From contig NMRA01000036.1 in assembly GCA_002633005.1 (NCBI GenBank), positions 338,995-402,994 on the forward strand: a stretch of DNA of 64,000 nt, in the 5' to 3' direction. Numbering within the stretch: position 1 is the stretch's first letter; each line of letters opens with the position of its first letter. Below, in pieces: positions 48,245 to 59,800 of the stretch. The DNA is from Phoronis australis. Lineage: Eukaryota > Phoronida > Phoronidae. Position numbers and translations under genes: made by a program. A model generated the notes under the pieces. That model had not been told where the DNA came from, ran no database searches, and was given only the letters and a program-made list of their open reading frames with translations.

Positions 48245-48540
48245 TTCGACCTATTTTGCTTGTTTTTTGACGAACAATATTGATGTGTGTGTGTTAAAAT
48301 GCCGGAGACAATATATTTATCAATAATGGCGTACTGTCTACGAACTCCAAATTCCATCATGTTCAATGACAAATTACACAAAAATGTGCAACTGTAAACG
48401 AGAGAACTTTTTATATTTGAGAAGCACACCTATGAGTGAGATGGAAAACGTTAAAGTATAGTAGCCTTGTGAAAACACTCACAAAACACTTTTTAATGCT
48501 CCTGCAGCTCAGGGTCCTCTGACAGATGGAGAGCAAGCAA
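48245..48540 (+). repeat. dispersed repeat H, copy 2
   Basis: Counterpart of 26580-26885. Confidence 0.65.
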
Positions 48541-50363
48541 ATTCCAGCTTTCATTGCAACAACCTAACCTTGTACCAAGATGTTTAACTATTTTGTTACT
48601 ATTTTGTTTGTGTGTTTGTAGTTTGCTTTTTAATTCTAGGGGAATGCTTTTGAAAAAATATGGGTGAGGGATGATCCCCGTCCGACCCTTGTTAGCCACC
48701 CATGGTTTATGATAACCCAGAGTTTGCAGTTTATGAAAGATAACACCAAAATATTTGGTCTTTCCGGCTAAGACCGGAATTTTAACGAATCTCGCGATAT
48801 TGTTATTACTGTTCCATTTTTGAAAATACTGTTTCTATGGTTATTATCACCTTAAATACAAATTAAATACTAGTTTTCCTGCGGGAGTGGGAGTGCCTAG
48901 AAAGCGTGCACAATTCGACGCATGACACGGAAACAGAACTCCCACAAGTGGTGTTTTGTTTCACATTTGTCAAGCGTAATGGGTTTCTTCCAACATGTTA
49001 TTTGCACCCGTATTTTAATTGTAATTCCCCAGACACGTCTCGATCATTGAGCCAGGCAGGATGTTAGTGAGACTCTGGCGTTATTTTCATGACACCTGTG
49101 TTACACTAAATTCAACTCTGAATTTTCATGTTGTACCAACACCGAACTTTTACTTACTCGGGGTTACGTATTAGATAGAGTAGAGCTCTCACGAAACTCA
49201 CATACAGAGAGTAATCAAACATTAAATGCTCATTCACTTTATAGATATAGTTAATGATGCATTAACTTTCAGTTATGATATTTTTAGAACGGGAAAGTGA
49301 ACAGTATAACCTCTCGGGCACAGTGTGAATAGCTATTGCAGATTCGTCGTTGACAGGTTGTCGTGGACCAAGTTTCTTGCGAGAAAAAAGTATCACAAAA
49401 CCTCGTAAGAATAAATAAGAGAAAGGCAAGTGTTTTGTAAACTATGCTTGGGATCACACTAGCCTATTATAGCAATTTGACTACCACTGAAATATCTGAA
49501 AGGTGAGCTTGGAGTGTTGAATTGTGTGATACAGTGTTTATGTTAACGAAGATTTTTCATCACAAGTGCAAGGGCAGCACTACGTAGACCCAAAACATTT
49601 GCAGCAAAAATTCGCTTGTGTGACGGAAACGGTGCATTTTATCCCATAATTTAGCATTCCAAAGACACCGATCAACCTCTTCAGTGGCCGCCATTTTGCT
49701 CGGGTAGATGTTTCCTCCTCGCTAATTCCCTGCGTGTCTGCTACGGGGTAGGAGACACGCAGGTATCATTCAGTAGCACGCGTTTTATCACTGGTTCATG
49801 TAACCTCGGAAGTCATTGGTTACCTTTACAACAAAGAAAGAAAATGGCGGACCGTAAACAATTTTTAGCAGCGTTGTCATGCAAGTGGCGTGACAGCAAA
49901 TATTTCGTTTCTGCGGTAATGTTTAATAGCTGCGTGCTTGAAGCATATAGAATGCACACACATTTAGCCGATTTAACCGATGTGTTATTCATAGTGTTTG
50001 AATACAGGACAGCAACGTAAACAAAAGGCAACGACAACAGAAAAATGCACACCGAAAAGGCACAACAACTTTCCAATTCACATTTCTTGAACATGTCCCA
50101 ATTAAGCACCGATTTGTCTTACACCTCCCCCTTCAGTCATGCCAGTTTGTTTACGTAAAGTGCTACCTGTTGAGAATCGTACAAGACAGTCAGAAAAAAA
50201 ATTTCCCAAGGAAAATTTTAAATGATACCTGCCTGTCTTCTACCCCTTAGCGGACACGAGGGGATCCAGCGAAATATTTCCCCGAGCGAACTCACGAAGC
50301 ATTCACCTTTCATTCCCGTGACTTTACGTGATTTTGCCTGTCGCTGGATTATTGCGTCTGCAG
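48541..50363. other. non-coding, nothing recognised
   Basis: Around 49350-49410 a TTTCTTGCGAGAAA motif resembles degenerate family-1 repeat. No exon supported. Confidence 0.4.
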
Positions 50364-50498
50364 AACGCAGTCCAGCATGCCATTCCAGAAGAATGCGTCG
50401 CACTCTTTGTCAAGGGAGGGGCGTTAAATAAGCAAGTTGACCCAACAACATTGCCGGCCAAACGCCGATTCTCCATTGAACTGTTTTCTGTTCACAAG
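50364..50498 (+). CDS. orphan internal exon candidate, unknown protein
   Basis: A 135-bp segment bounded by an acceptor (GCGTCTGCAG, AG at 50362-50363) and a donor (CACAAG before GTAATGG at 50499) is open in one frame for exactly 45 codons, so it would be a symmetric phase-0 exon. It encodes NAVQHAIPEECVALFVKGGA and then a DPTTLPAKRRFSIELFSVHK stretch. I do not recognise the family. No neighbouring exon was found, so it may be a transposon or pseudogene fragment or chance. Confidence 0.3.
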
Positions 50499-53400
50499 GT
50501 AATGGTTATGAAAACAAAATACCAGAACTGTTGTGATTTCGTTGTATTTTTTAACATTTAATTATCATTGACCTGTTTTTCTAAGCATATTTTACTTCGC
50601 TAAAGTTGCCCGATACATGTACATGTCGTCTCCTGTTACACGTCGTTTTACCAAAACAAAAACTCGAGCAAATTAAAGGATTTGCATTTTGCTTTTAACT
50701 TATCTTTATGCAAGGTATACAAAGTATCAAATATAATTCATATTGACTAGATTTATAAAAATACATAAATCATTAAATTATACAAAGTAATTAAGCACCA
50801 CATGTAATCAAATGAGAACGATTTTCAACATAAAGGAAAAAGTCGGAATACAAATAGTCATCATAGATTAAAAACTCTTAGATGAGATACGCCGTAATGA
50901 GAACATGTCTCACATGCTTTGCAGCGCCATCTAGCTTTAAGCTGCACCAGTGCTTAAACGTGTTATTACCATGGCGAGATGTAAGGAAGTCAGTTTTGAC
51001 GGGATTTGCCTAAAAATCCGGAACGGTATATTTGATAGATGGCATTTTTGATCTAAAAGTCACAAAACAAAAACAGTAGATACTCGGGTGAATCGTGACC
51101 AAAGCCGACATACACTCTAATTGTAAACTCACAAGGCATACTCCACAATGATAAACTATACGTAACGTCTTAAAAAAAAAGATTCTACTGAAGAGATTTG
51201 CCATTGCATTTTTTGTTATAAGCTTTTGGTGTCCATTCATAACCAAAGGCCTGTTTTGGGGTTAAGGCATGCAGCTTTTCGAACACGCCTTATGAGCGTA
51301 TGCTGGAGGTCTATTTTCAACTAAAGGTATGTAATAAAAATCTAACAACTAACTGCGCATGCTTTGAAAATTGTGTTCCACGATAGACGTCTGAATATAA
51401 CCGTATGAAAATATGTGCCTACTGTCATGTAATGTGGCTGGAGGCAATAACCACCTCTAATAACTTGAATTGATTTCTGCAGCTAAACAACGGATATTTA
51501 ACTTAATGAACATTTCTCGATTCTCAGCCTCGCATTGTTAATTGTGTCACTAACCTACTACTTAAAAATGAGTATACCACGCGTGCTAATATTGTTCGCG
51601 AGTCGTAAATGAACTAAAAAGACCCCGGGGACAATTCTTCATGAAACAGGTAAGACAGCTAAGCATTATTCATTGGGGAAAATGTTTATCGTGAGGTGAC
51701 TGTCCAATGTCACCGGTTTCGGGGTACACTGGACTGACGCTACCTCACACTGAACATATTGATGAAACCACTCGCCTTTCAAGGGACTTTTTTGTCAAAT
51801 TCATCATGCAGGCTTAGAAAATCATTAAAAAATAGTCAATGGCTTTCACTCGTGAATTATTCCAAATTTCAGCTGTACATCACTGAATGACAGTTATGTA
51901 GAGTAATTTTATTGCTTTCAGCCATAGGCGTATCCGTGACTTTTCCAGGCCCAGTTTAAAGCCAGATAGCGGTCTGATCCACATGGGACAAGCGTGCTTT
52001 CCGCAATGTTCAGCATGACGCATCTAGGAGTTCTTAATCTTAAGTGTCACGCAGGCGAACGTCTGCTCGGTAAGCTGCCATGTGATTTTTGGATAGCTGC
52101 TACCTCTTTATACGTATCTATGATAAAGTGAACCTTTGGCTGCCCAAAATACTTCTAAAATGAAGATACCTCTGCAGACCAGCAGTGCCTACAAGCATTC
52201 CGCTGGCGGGATTACCGCTATCCCACAATCCTTTGTGAATATGACGTCTCTCGCTATTCTTGCCGTAAAAGGTCACATCATCACGACATGCCTCACGGCG
52301 ACTGCATTTTAGCTAATAAATTGCTCTCCACATGGCATGACGAATACACAAGACGAAATCTCAAATAGCTAAGCCGGTTTAGGGTAATGATCTAATCTGG
52401 GTGACAGTCTTATATTCTTTACCACAATATTTTAATTTAGGTTTTAGTTTTACAGGCGTTTCGTTTCATCATGCAGCGGGTAATTCGAGACTCCCTCCCT
52501 CTTTCGTAACGCATTTTTTTTGAAAAGTAGAAATCTTCATCCTGGGCCAAAAAAGAAATCACATTTGTAGTCTTTGTTTTCTCAGTCATACCATCAGCAA
52601 TGTTAAATTGGCAATCAAATGTCTAGGTTTTGAATTTTCGTGTAAGGGATGCACATTTTCACCCTCAGTCCTCTTGACATTCGGTGACCGCTATCAGACG
52701 ATGCACAGCCCACATGAAACATTTGCCTTCAGACCAGCATGTGTCGTATTGAATCTGCTACGAGGTCACACCTAAAAAGTAATTAAAACGTAACGAAATA
52801 TTAACTGCACATTAAAGCTGATACTGGAGAGAAAATAGTCGTAATTTGCACGAAGGAAACTGTGTTAACGCCATCAATTCAATCATTGAGTAGAATTTCA
52901 GTATTATCTCCAGTCGTGCCTTAAAACAGTTATGGCGTTTTAATAACTTGACACTGTGAGCTGTATTATAAACCACACTAAGCATCCAATGTTAAATGTT
53001 TCACATTAATTTTCTTAAACAATAATTTTACTTGTATCAAGTGACACAGACAGACACAAAGTAATTAAGTGTACACGATAACGATACCCTACTCGCGTTA
53101 CAAGCACAAGAAGCGAGTTAATTCATAAAATATTCTTGAAGGCCTTTTCCAGGAACCGTTTAGGATGGGATTAAAAGGACACGGTGACGGTTTAATGGAC
53201 GAAAAATGTATTTTCGAGGTCATTTATGGCTAGAACTGACTTTGAGGCTGTTAGCTTTGACCTGAGGTACGAAACAGCAAACTCCGTCGTGTTTTTTTTC
53301 TGATTTTATTACAAATTAATGTTTTAGCACTAAAATCGAGATATCAATCCCATTAGCTGTTTCGTTACTGGGCGTCGTGTAACGGCTGACATGAACTGTG

Positions 53401-53595
53401 TGAAAAAACGATGACTCATCTGTTCAGTGTAAGTGAAAAAAGAGGCAAACAGCCGAAGCACGTTGGAGGAATAACTTCTCTACAAGAAGCATTTGGGAAC
53501 CAAATCGAGAGATGGACTATCGTGCAAGATGAGTTGGACAACGACACCTAGTTTCAGACGTTGCCAATCCCTCACAAAATTTTTACAAATTGTTT
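50499..53595. other. non-coding; partial repeat H
   Basis: 51405-51470 (ATATGTGCCT, AATGTGGCTGGAGGCAATA) resembles the first part of repeat H. A 51-codon ATG frame at about 52159 has no motif. No gene called. Confidence 0.4.
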
Positions 53596-53801
53596 GCATT
53601 CCCTGTCTCAAACAAGTTGCATTCCGTGTCTCAAACAAGTTGCATTCCCTGTCTCAAACAAGTTGCATTCGCTGTCTCAAACAAGTTGCATTCCCTGCTC
53701 GAACAAGTTGCATTCCGTGTCTCAAACAAGTTGCATTCGCTGTCTCAAACAAGTTGCATTCCCTGTCTCGAACAAGTTGCATTCCCTGTCTCAAACAAGT
53801 T
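53596..53801. repeat. 23-bp tandem repeat, nine copies
   Basis: The unit GCATTCCCTGTCTCAAACAAGTT occurs nine times; the fifth copy is 22 bp. Units differ at C/G in CCCTG and A/G in CAAA. Since 23 is not a multiple of three, each copy is read in a new frame, giving long low-complexity open frames on both strands (plus 53493-53981, minus 53654-54193). Confidence 0.95.
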
Positions 53802-54193
53802 GAGCGCACTTCAGTCAAGTCATGCTGTTCTACTATTTTGAGGAGGAAACATTCGATTAAATTATTTAACACGTCTAAAATTTCTGAGAGTCGAATGCGA
53901 GGTCTTGCGACTCGCGCAACTAGGAAATTACGATCACCTACGAACGTTCGCAGTTTGTCGCTAACAATGGCAGTTCGATGAAACAGGGGACGAAGCACCA
54001 ATTCATTGAAAAGATGATTCAAATGCACACTGCCATTACTTGAATCGAATGATAAAACACATTTCATGTATAACTGAACTGCACGTTCATAAAGGTAAGC
54101 CAGGCCTGAGTTCCGTAAATGTAAAAACCTCGCGAGAAAAGCTAGTGTGACCACGTGGGTTGATTGCAAGGTATGCCGATATCTCCCAAACAC
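53802..54193 (-). other. open stretch beside the repeat, unknown
   Basis: The minus strand is open for about 390 bp leading into the tandem repeat, with a plausible mixed composition (for example FVGDRNFLVARVARPRIRL). No family is recognised, the frame starts from GTG and no splice context was found. It may be a degenerate gene. Confidence 0.2.
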
Positions 54194-54761
54194 TTGCGTG
54201 ATCTTGCCTTTTCACGCGAGTGCATTGCGTTTAGGGAACGGACACCAGGATCAGAGGCAGCTGCCAGTGTACGTCTAACGTCTAAGCACAGGTCAGTTCA
54301 GTGATGATGTAGGTTTGAGACTGTGATAATGATCCCTGTTGAAGCATGCAATTTTACAAAGAGAAAGGGACTTCTAAATTCTAATGAATTCCTAGAGCAA
54401 TTACGCGCACCGAAAAGACAAAATTACGTACGAGTTTAAATACAATAGGACCTTGATTAGGTTGCGTAGCGTGCTAATTAGTATTTCATAGAATGTTCTG
54501 AAAGTAAGCGGAAGAAGTGTTTAATAAACGTAATCTTGTCTTAAACGCCTACTATGGTGCCAAAATGGCTATTTTTATATCTAAAATACACGTATTAATG
54601 AAAAATCTCAGCACAAGGTGTCATAGCATACCCCAATTGTCAATTAAGAAGGCCTATTACTATACACCAGCCCCATCTCGAACCCGATTTAGTGCTTGGC
54701 TTTTATTGTCTCCATCGTAAAACAAAACGTCGAAGTGCGCACTACAGATCTTGTAGCTATA
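54194..54761. other. non-coding, nothing recognised
   Basis: No motif or repeat identified. Confidence 0.4.
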
Positions 54762-55060
54762 TGAAGACTATCGTCAAAATACAGATTGGTAGCACGGTGT
54801 GTTGAGCTTCGTTAGACCCCGAAATTCACGCACCCCAGATAGTTCTGCTCGACAACTCGTCATGAAACTTATCAGCACGATGTCATGTACAGCTAACGAC
54901 CGGCGGTGTGCATGCAAAATCTGGGAATCAACCGACACCCACCTTGCCCGTTGCACCCGTTTAAGTGAAAAGCAATCTAATAAAAATCATTTTGTTGCAT
55001 AATTCACAATCTTTTGTAACAAAGAAAAGTCTGTCGTCCTTTTGAAAACAGTACGCTCGC
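54762..55060 (+). repeat. dispersed repeat B, copy 2
   Basis: Counterpart of 12498-12740, with an extra internal segment at about 54880-54950. Confidence 0.65.
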
Positions 55061-56683
55061 GACACGCGCACGCACCATTTCCTAAATTTTAGGATATCTC
55101 TTGGGAGATGATGACAGCTTCGCAGCAGCAAAATTTTGTTCTGATTGCTGGTATTAAAATACTAAAAACTTGTAACGAAATGAAACCAGTTGCGATAATT
55201 TGTTGTGGCGTGTACGCAACCTCGTGGAAGAGAAGAATCGGGGAAAAACGAAATTGGCCAATAGGTGACGCAATTTTCCATGGCGTCGAAAGCCGACGCA
55301 AAAGATTGCCTCACAATTTTAACTGCAGAATAACGGTACAAAGCAACTAGCAAAGAAATTGACACAAGTGAACACCCCAGAAATTACTGTTGCGAGGTCC
55401 CACACACACAATGCCAATATGGCGAAAGTTATTTGCAAGCGTACTTCTGCAACAAATTCTCTAGGATGTGTTTTGATGATACTTAACTGAAACCATCACC
55501 ATATAGAGAATCGCATTATCAAAATGAATCCTGTGGAAGCAAGCGCACTTTTGCACGCATCATGATATCCACGATACCAAGTTTTTGAATCCATTTAAAG
55601 ATTGCGCCAGCCATTGACGCGTCAAGCATCATTCACACGGATATCAGACACTGAAAGTGACTTGGGCTGTCGAAGAGGCCACGCTATCATCCACACATGT
55701 TCCACGCTCAACTGATAATTCAGATTAGGTGCTAATAAATAAAATAATAATTTTTGTACCTCTATGAAAAACGAATTATTTCCTTTTGTGCTTGTTTATC
55801 CATAAATACCCGATTATAACCTATGGCTTTATTACATGTAAGCGTTTATTCACCTGATTGTAAAGTTTACTACAGGCTTTTACGAGGACAGACGCTTCTC
55901 GTTCGTTCTCCGTAGATCGTTGATGTGCATTGCAAGCCAGTACATCAAGCGTGTTGTAAAACCATGTTTCCAAACAATGCGGGACAAAGATAAAACACTT
56001 TAGTTGTGTTCCCGTGACCCTATTGGCTGAATTTATTAGCCAGATAGACATGACGATACTATCCACTGGAACACATGTATCAGATTTCATTGAAAATCTC
56101 TCAAGGAACTAGGTAAATATTGAGCAAGAGGCATAATGTCACTAGGAGGCATAACAATAGTCGGACACCTCCGAAAAAATCGATTTCAGCCGTAGTGTTC
56201 TCAATGGAAACGCATCTTCTCATGTTCATTAGGCCGTTTCAAGCAGTATGGCGGACAGAGGAGGACATAGAAAACAGATTTGATATTAGAAAAATGCCCC
56301 TAGGGGAACTGTAGGTGTCGAATTCATCCCAAAATGAGAATATGTAGTGTCTGTAACAGAAAAAAGCAAGCGTTTGCTTAATTCTTTGGAATTGTGAAGA
56401 AACTCAAGAGATACAGAGCCGAATGAAATTATCTGTAATGTGTACAGCGGTAGTCGAATCTGGTCAAAATTCGCACGTGCTGTCCCATCAGTGATAGGAA
56501 TAGAGGATTGCACGAACACCCATGAAGAGATTTTGGAGATACATCAGCAGACGCCGAACGCCAGACGGACGTACAGAGAGGACGGCAAAGATGTGCGCCT
56601 ACACATGTTTATGTAAGCCAATAAAACTGAAGAAAGGCTTTTGAAATGAAAAAAATTGAAGATTGAAGAAACTGTGTACTTAC
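55061..56683. other. non-coding; no further exon of the minus-strand gene found
   Basis: I looked for another cysteine-rich, SRCR or trypsin-like exon on the minus strand and saw none. The gene whose last visible donor is at 56683 must continue through a longer intron, or its next exon was missed. Confidence 0.4.
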
Positions 56684-56827
56684 ATCTACTTTGGTCTTCG
56701 TCGGAATCATCCGTGCAATCCTTATTGCCGTCACATTTCCAAGACAGCGGAATACACCGTTTTTTTACGTCCCACTTGCTAGTGCCCGATTTACACTGGA
56801 ACTCGTTAGCTTTGCAGAGCGGCGACT
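56684..56827 (-). CDS. exon: LDLa module 3
   Basis: Acceptor ATTGTAG before 56827, donor GTAAGTACA after 56684; 144 bp, phase 1 to phase 1. CKANEFQC is followed by a longer loop ([13 protein letters not shown]) and [18 protein letters not shown]. The gene continues, since the donor is a good consensus and no stop has been met. Confidence 0.88.
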
Positions 56828-59800
56828 CTACAATAGTTAATGCCACTGATAACAACACGGCAAACAAATGGAGTGAGCGTGAAACATTACTCACTAAAGA
56901 TACAATCAATATTGTGTAGCACCCCCAGAGTTTCAGTTCTGCAATTAGACAATTTAAGTAAATCTCAATTTCGTTAACAGTTGACGATGTATTAACATTT
57001 AATACTAGGAAAATGCTAAACTGAAAATTTTGACCAATAAAATGCACCTCCAGTTGAAGTGATTGTGCAGTTCTTTTCGTCGCTTCCATCCGGGCAATCT
57101 TGCTGACCGTCGCACATCCACAGCAGAGGGCGACAATGCCCAGAAATGCACCGGAATTGATCCGACTGACAAGACGTTTCGAGATCTAGGAACGGAAACA
57201 TTTTTTTTTCAGTATTTTCACCTGAAGTAGGTTGTTAACAAAAAGCAGATAAAACCAAAAAAAAACAACGAATAAATGAGTTTGCGTAGGCGGACCTCAA
57301 TTTTAGTGAAACTGACAAAGTGATTCTGACGATAGATCCTGCTACGGAACGAAGAACAAATCGCAGGTTACATTTTCTACAACAATGCACTTAAAGCTGC
57401 GAATACTGTAATCAAACGAATTAAAAAAACGTAACATTTAAGAAACTTTGAATGAAGGATGCCTTGGCGAAGTTTCCACCAGCGACAAATGTTTTCTTAA
57501 AGATTCTATTATTTTCCAACAAACGTGAATGTCACTGTAAGATTTGTAAAAAAAACATAATTGGTTTTACAGTCGAAAAACGCATTTTTGACTTTTGAGA
57601 TCATTCTTGGATGAAATAGACTTGTCAGTAGAAGTTATGAGGTTTGACAACAGCTCTAAAACAACAAAATCTGCTATGCTTTTGAGATTCTATGGAATCA
57701 AGGACGGTAAACTTTACCACTTAAAAATACGCCTAAAATATGATGTCATTAATAAAGTGGGGTTTAGGTCTGCTGGCAATGTAAAGTGAAGGATTGCGAT
57801 CGCTGTGGTTGTAAATTTGAATCCGAATGTGAAATGAAAATGAAAAAACACTCCAGAATTCTGGAAAATAGGTCGCCCAACCTCAAAATGAAGAGTATTA
57901 CAATCTACACAGACGCACGCACAAATGGACCGAATGACGCTACCATTACAATTTTACATTCGCCTTCGTCGAGGAACACTACCTTCCCTGTCACGAAAGC
58001 ATCCAAAATTTCTGCACTCAGTTTGAATTAAAAAATAACAGGCAACAATATGATCAAATTTCAGAAAGCTCGATTTTCGTCATTTTGTGGCTTTAGATGC
58101 CCTGGATGTACCTGATAGCAACGGAAATAGAGCCTCGTCGTCGTAAGGGAAGTTTCAAGACCAATTGGGAAGGGGGAGGTGACCTGTTTCAATTTCGTTT
58201 AATGAAAGACAGGAGGAAATGTCATCTTAGAAATCTACGCACAGTAGTGCCACAAAGTTTTTAGAAGACACTCACCACAATTCTTTTCATCCGCAAAATT
58301 CATGCAGTCGTTGGTGCCATCACACCTATCTCGCAAAGGACGACATTCTCCATTGCCACAGTCAAACATAGAGGGCGCGCAAGCTGCAACGGGAAACCCA
58401 TACACATTTAAGGCTGTATTTCGCCATGTTTAGCTGCCTAAAACAAAAACCGAGTTAAGCTTTATACTCTCATAAAATCGGCTTCATAGTATTCTTTGCT
58501 GTGACAAGATTATATTTCTATTACCAATTCAAGTCATAGATGATGCGTACATGTGCCAGTTTAGGGTTGGCCAGCCCCAACTAAACGTTCTCTTTAGTCG
58601 ATGATGGTCTCGATGTTCTTCTTGGTGACGGAAATTGAATCCTATCGCGGCATCTTGACACCGATTTTATGATACTTAGAGGCCTAATTCGATTTTCGTT
58701 TTTAGCCAGCTAAGGAGGACGAAATGCAGCTTAAAGGAATTACAAGGAGAGTGATGAATAATGAAACCGAATTTTTGTGGTTTTCGTTCGCAAAATCACA
58801 GCAAGGATGACCTACTCAGAATTGACTGCATCGAAAGCATTGACCGTTTCCTCACAATACGACATCAATCCAATTTTATTAATGGAGATCACTTTGCTTT
58901 CTTTTGTATGAAGGTTTCTATATGCTTTCGGTTCTTTGATCACTACTTTAAGAAAAAATAATTGCTATGACACAACAAAAGAACGACATCACGGTGAAAC
59001 ACATGGTAACACCAGCAATTACTTTTCGGCGAATTACTCACTCAGCATTCAAAATAGATATTTGTGGTAAACGTGCAATGCATTACACAACAGATTAAGT
59101 GCACGCAAAATGAATATTCAATACAAATGGAAACCAACAAGGCGCTATGCAAAATAGTGCTTAACCAAAAACAAAGCTTTCCAGTGGTCTTACTTGGGAT
59201 CATCGCCGTGGTCGATGCAGTGATCATTGGCGGTTGGATGCATACGTCAGGATCACTGGAGTCTGGATACGTGTCACACGGCCGCGGCATGGGTACCGAT
59301 GACGTATTTGAACAACTCGATGCAGCGGCTAAAGGATGGGAGATGCATTACAATAATCCATGTGGTCGACAAAAACAACGTTACAAAAGACTGTCTCCAA
59401 AAGTTTGTACCTTATGTGGAATTCGAAATTCCGATTCTTTTGGAAAAAATGTTTAACACTTTGAGGAAAGATCATCCAGAGACTGCAGTTCGAGACTACC
59501 AAATTTTAAGAAACGAATTTATGTAACTTTCATTCAAAAAACATGAACTCATGTTTGGGTTACCCTGTATTACACACTGAAGAGCGAGAGTGTTTGGTGA
59601 ATTAGAGGAAAGGCCTTCAAAGAAAAATAAGAGCCTGTTTGCCGAGGACCTACAAAAATTAACCTTTGTCTCCAGCAACCATTGTCACCACCAAAATGTA
59701 CTAGAGTTTCGACTCGAAAATTTACTACCTGCGTGGCACGTTTCAAATAAATTTTCAATATTTTCATCGAAACGATAGGCCAAATTTCGAATGAAGTCTC

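Noticed and set aside
53596-53801. CRISPR-like array
   Set aside because: Units are contiguous without spacers and the genome is animal; it is a simple tandem repeat.
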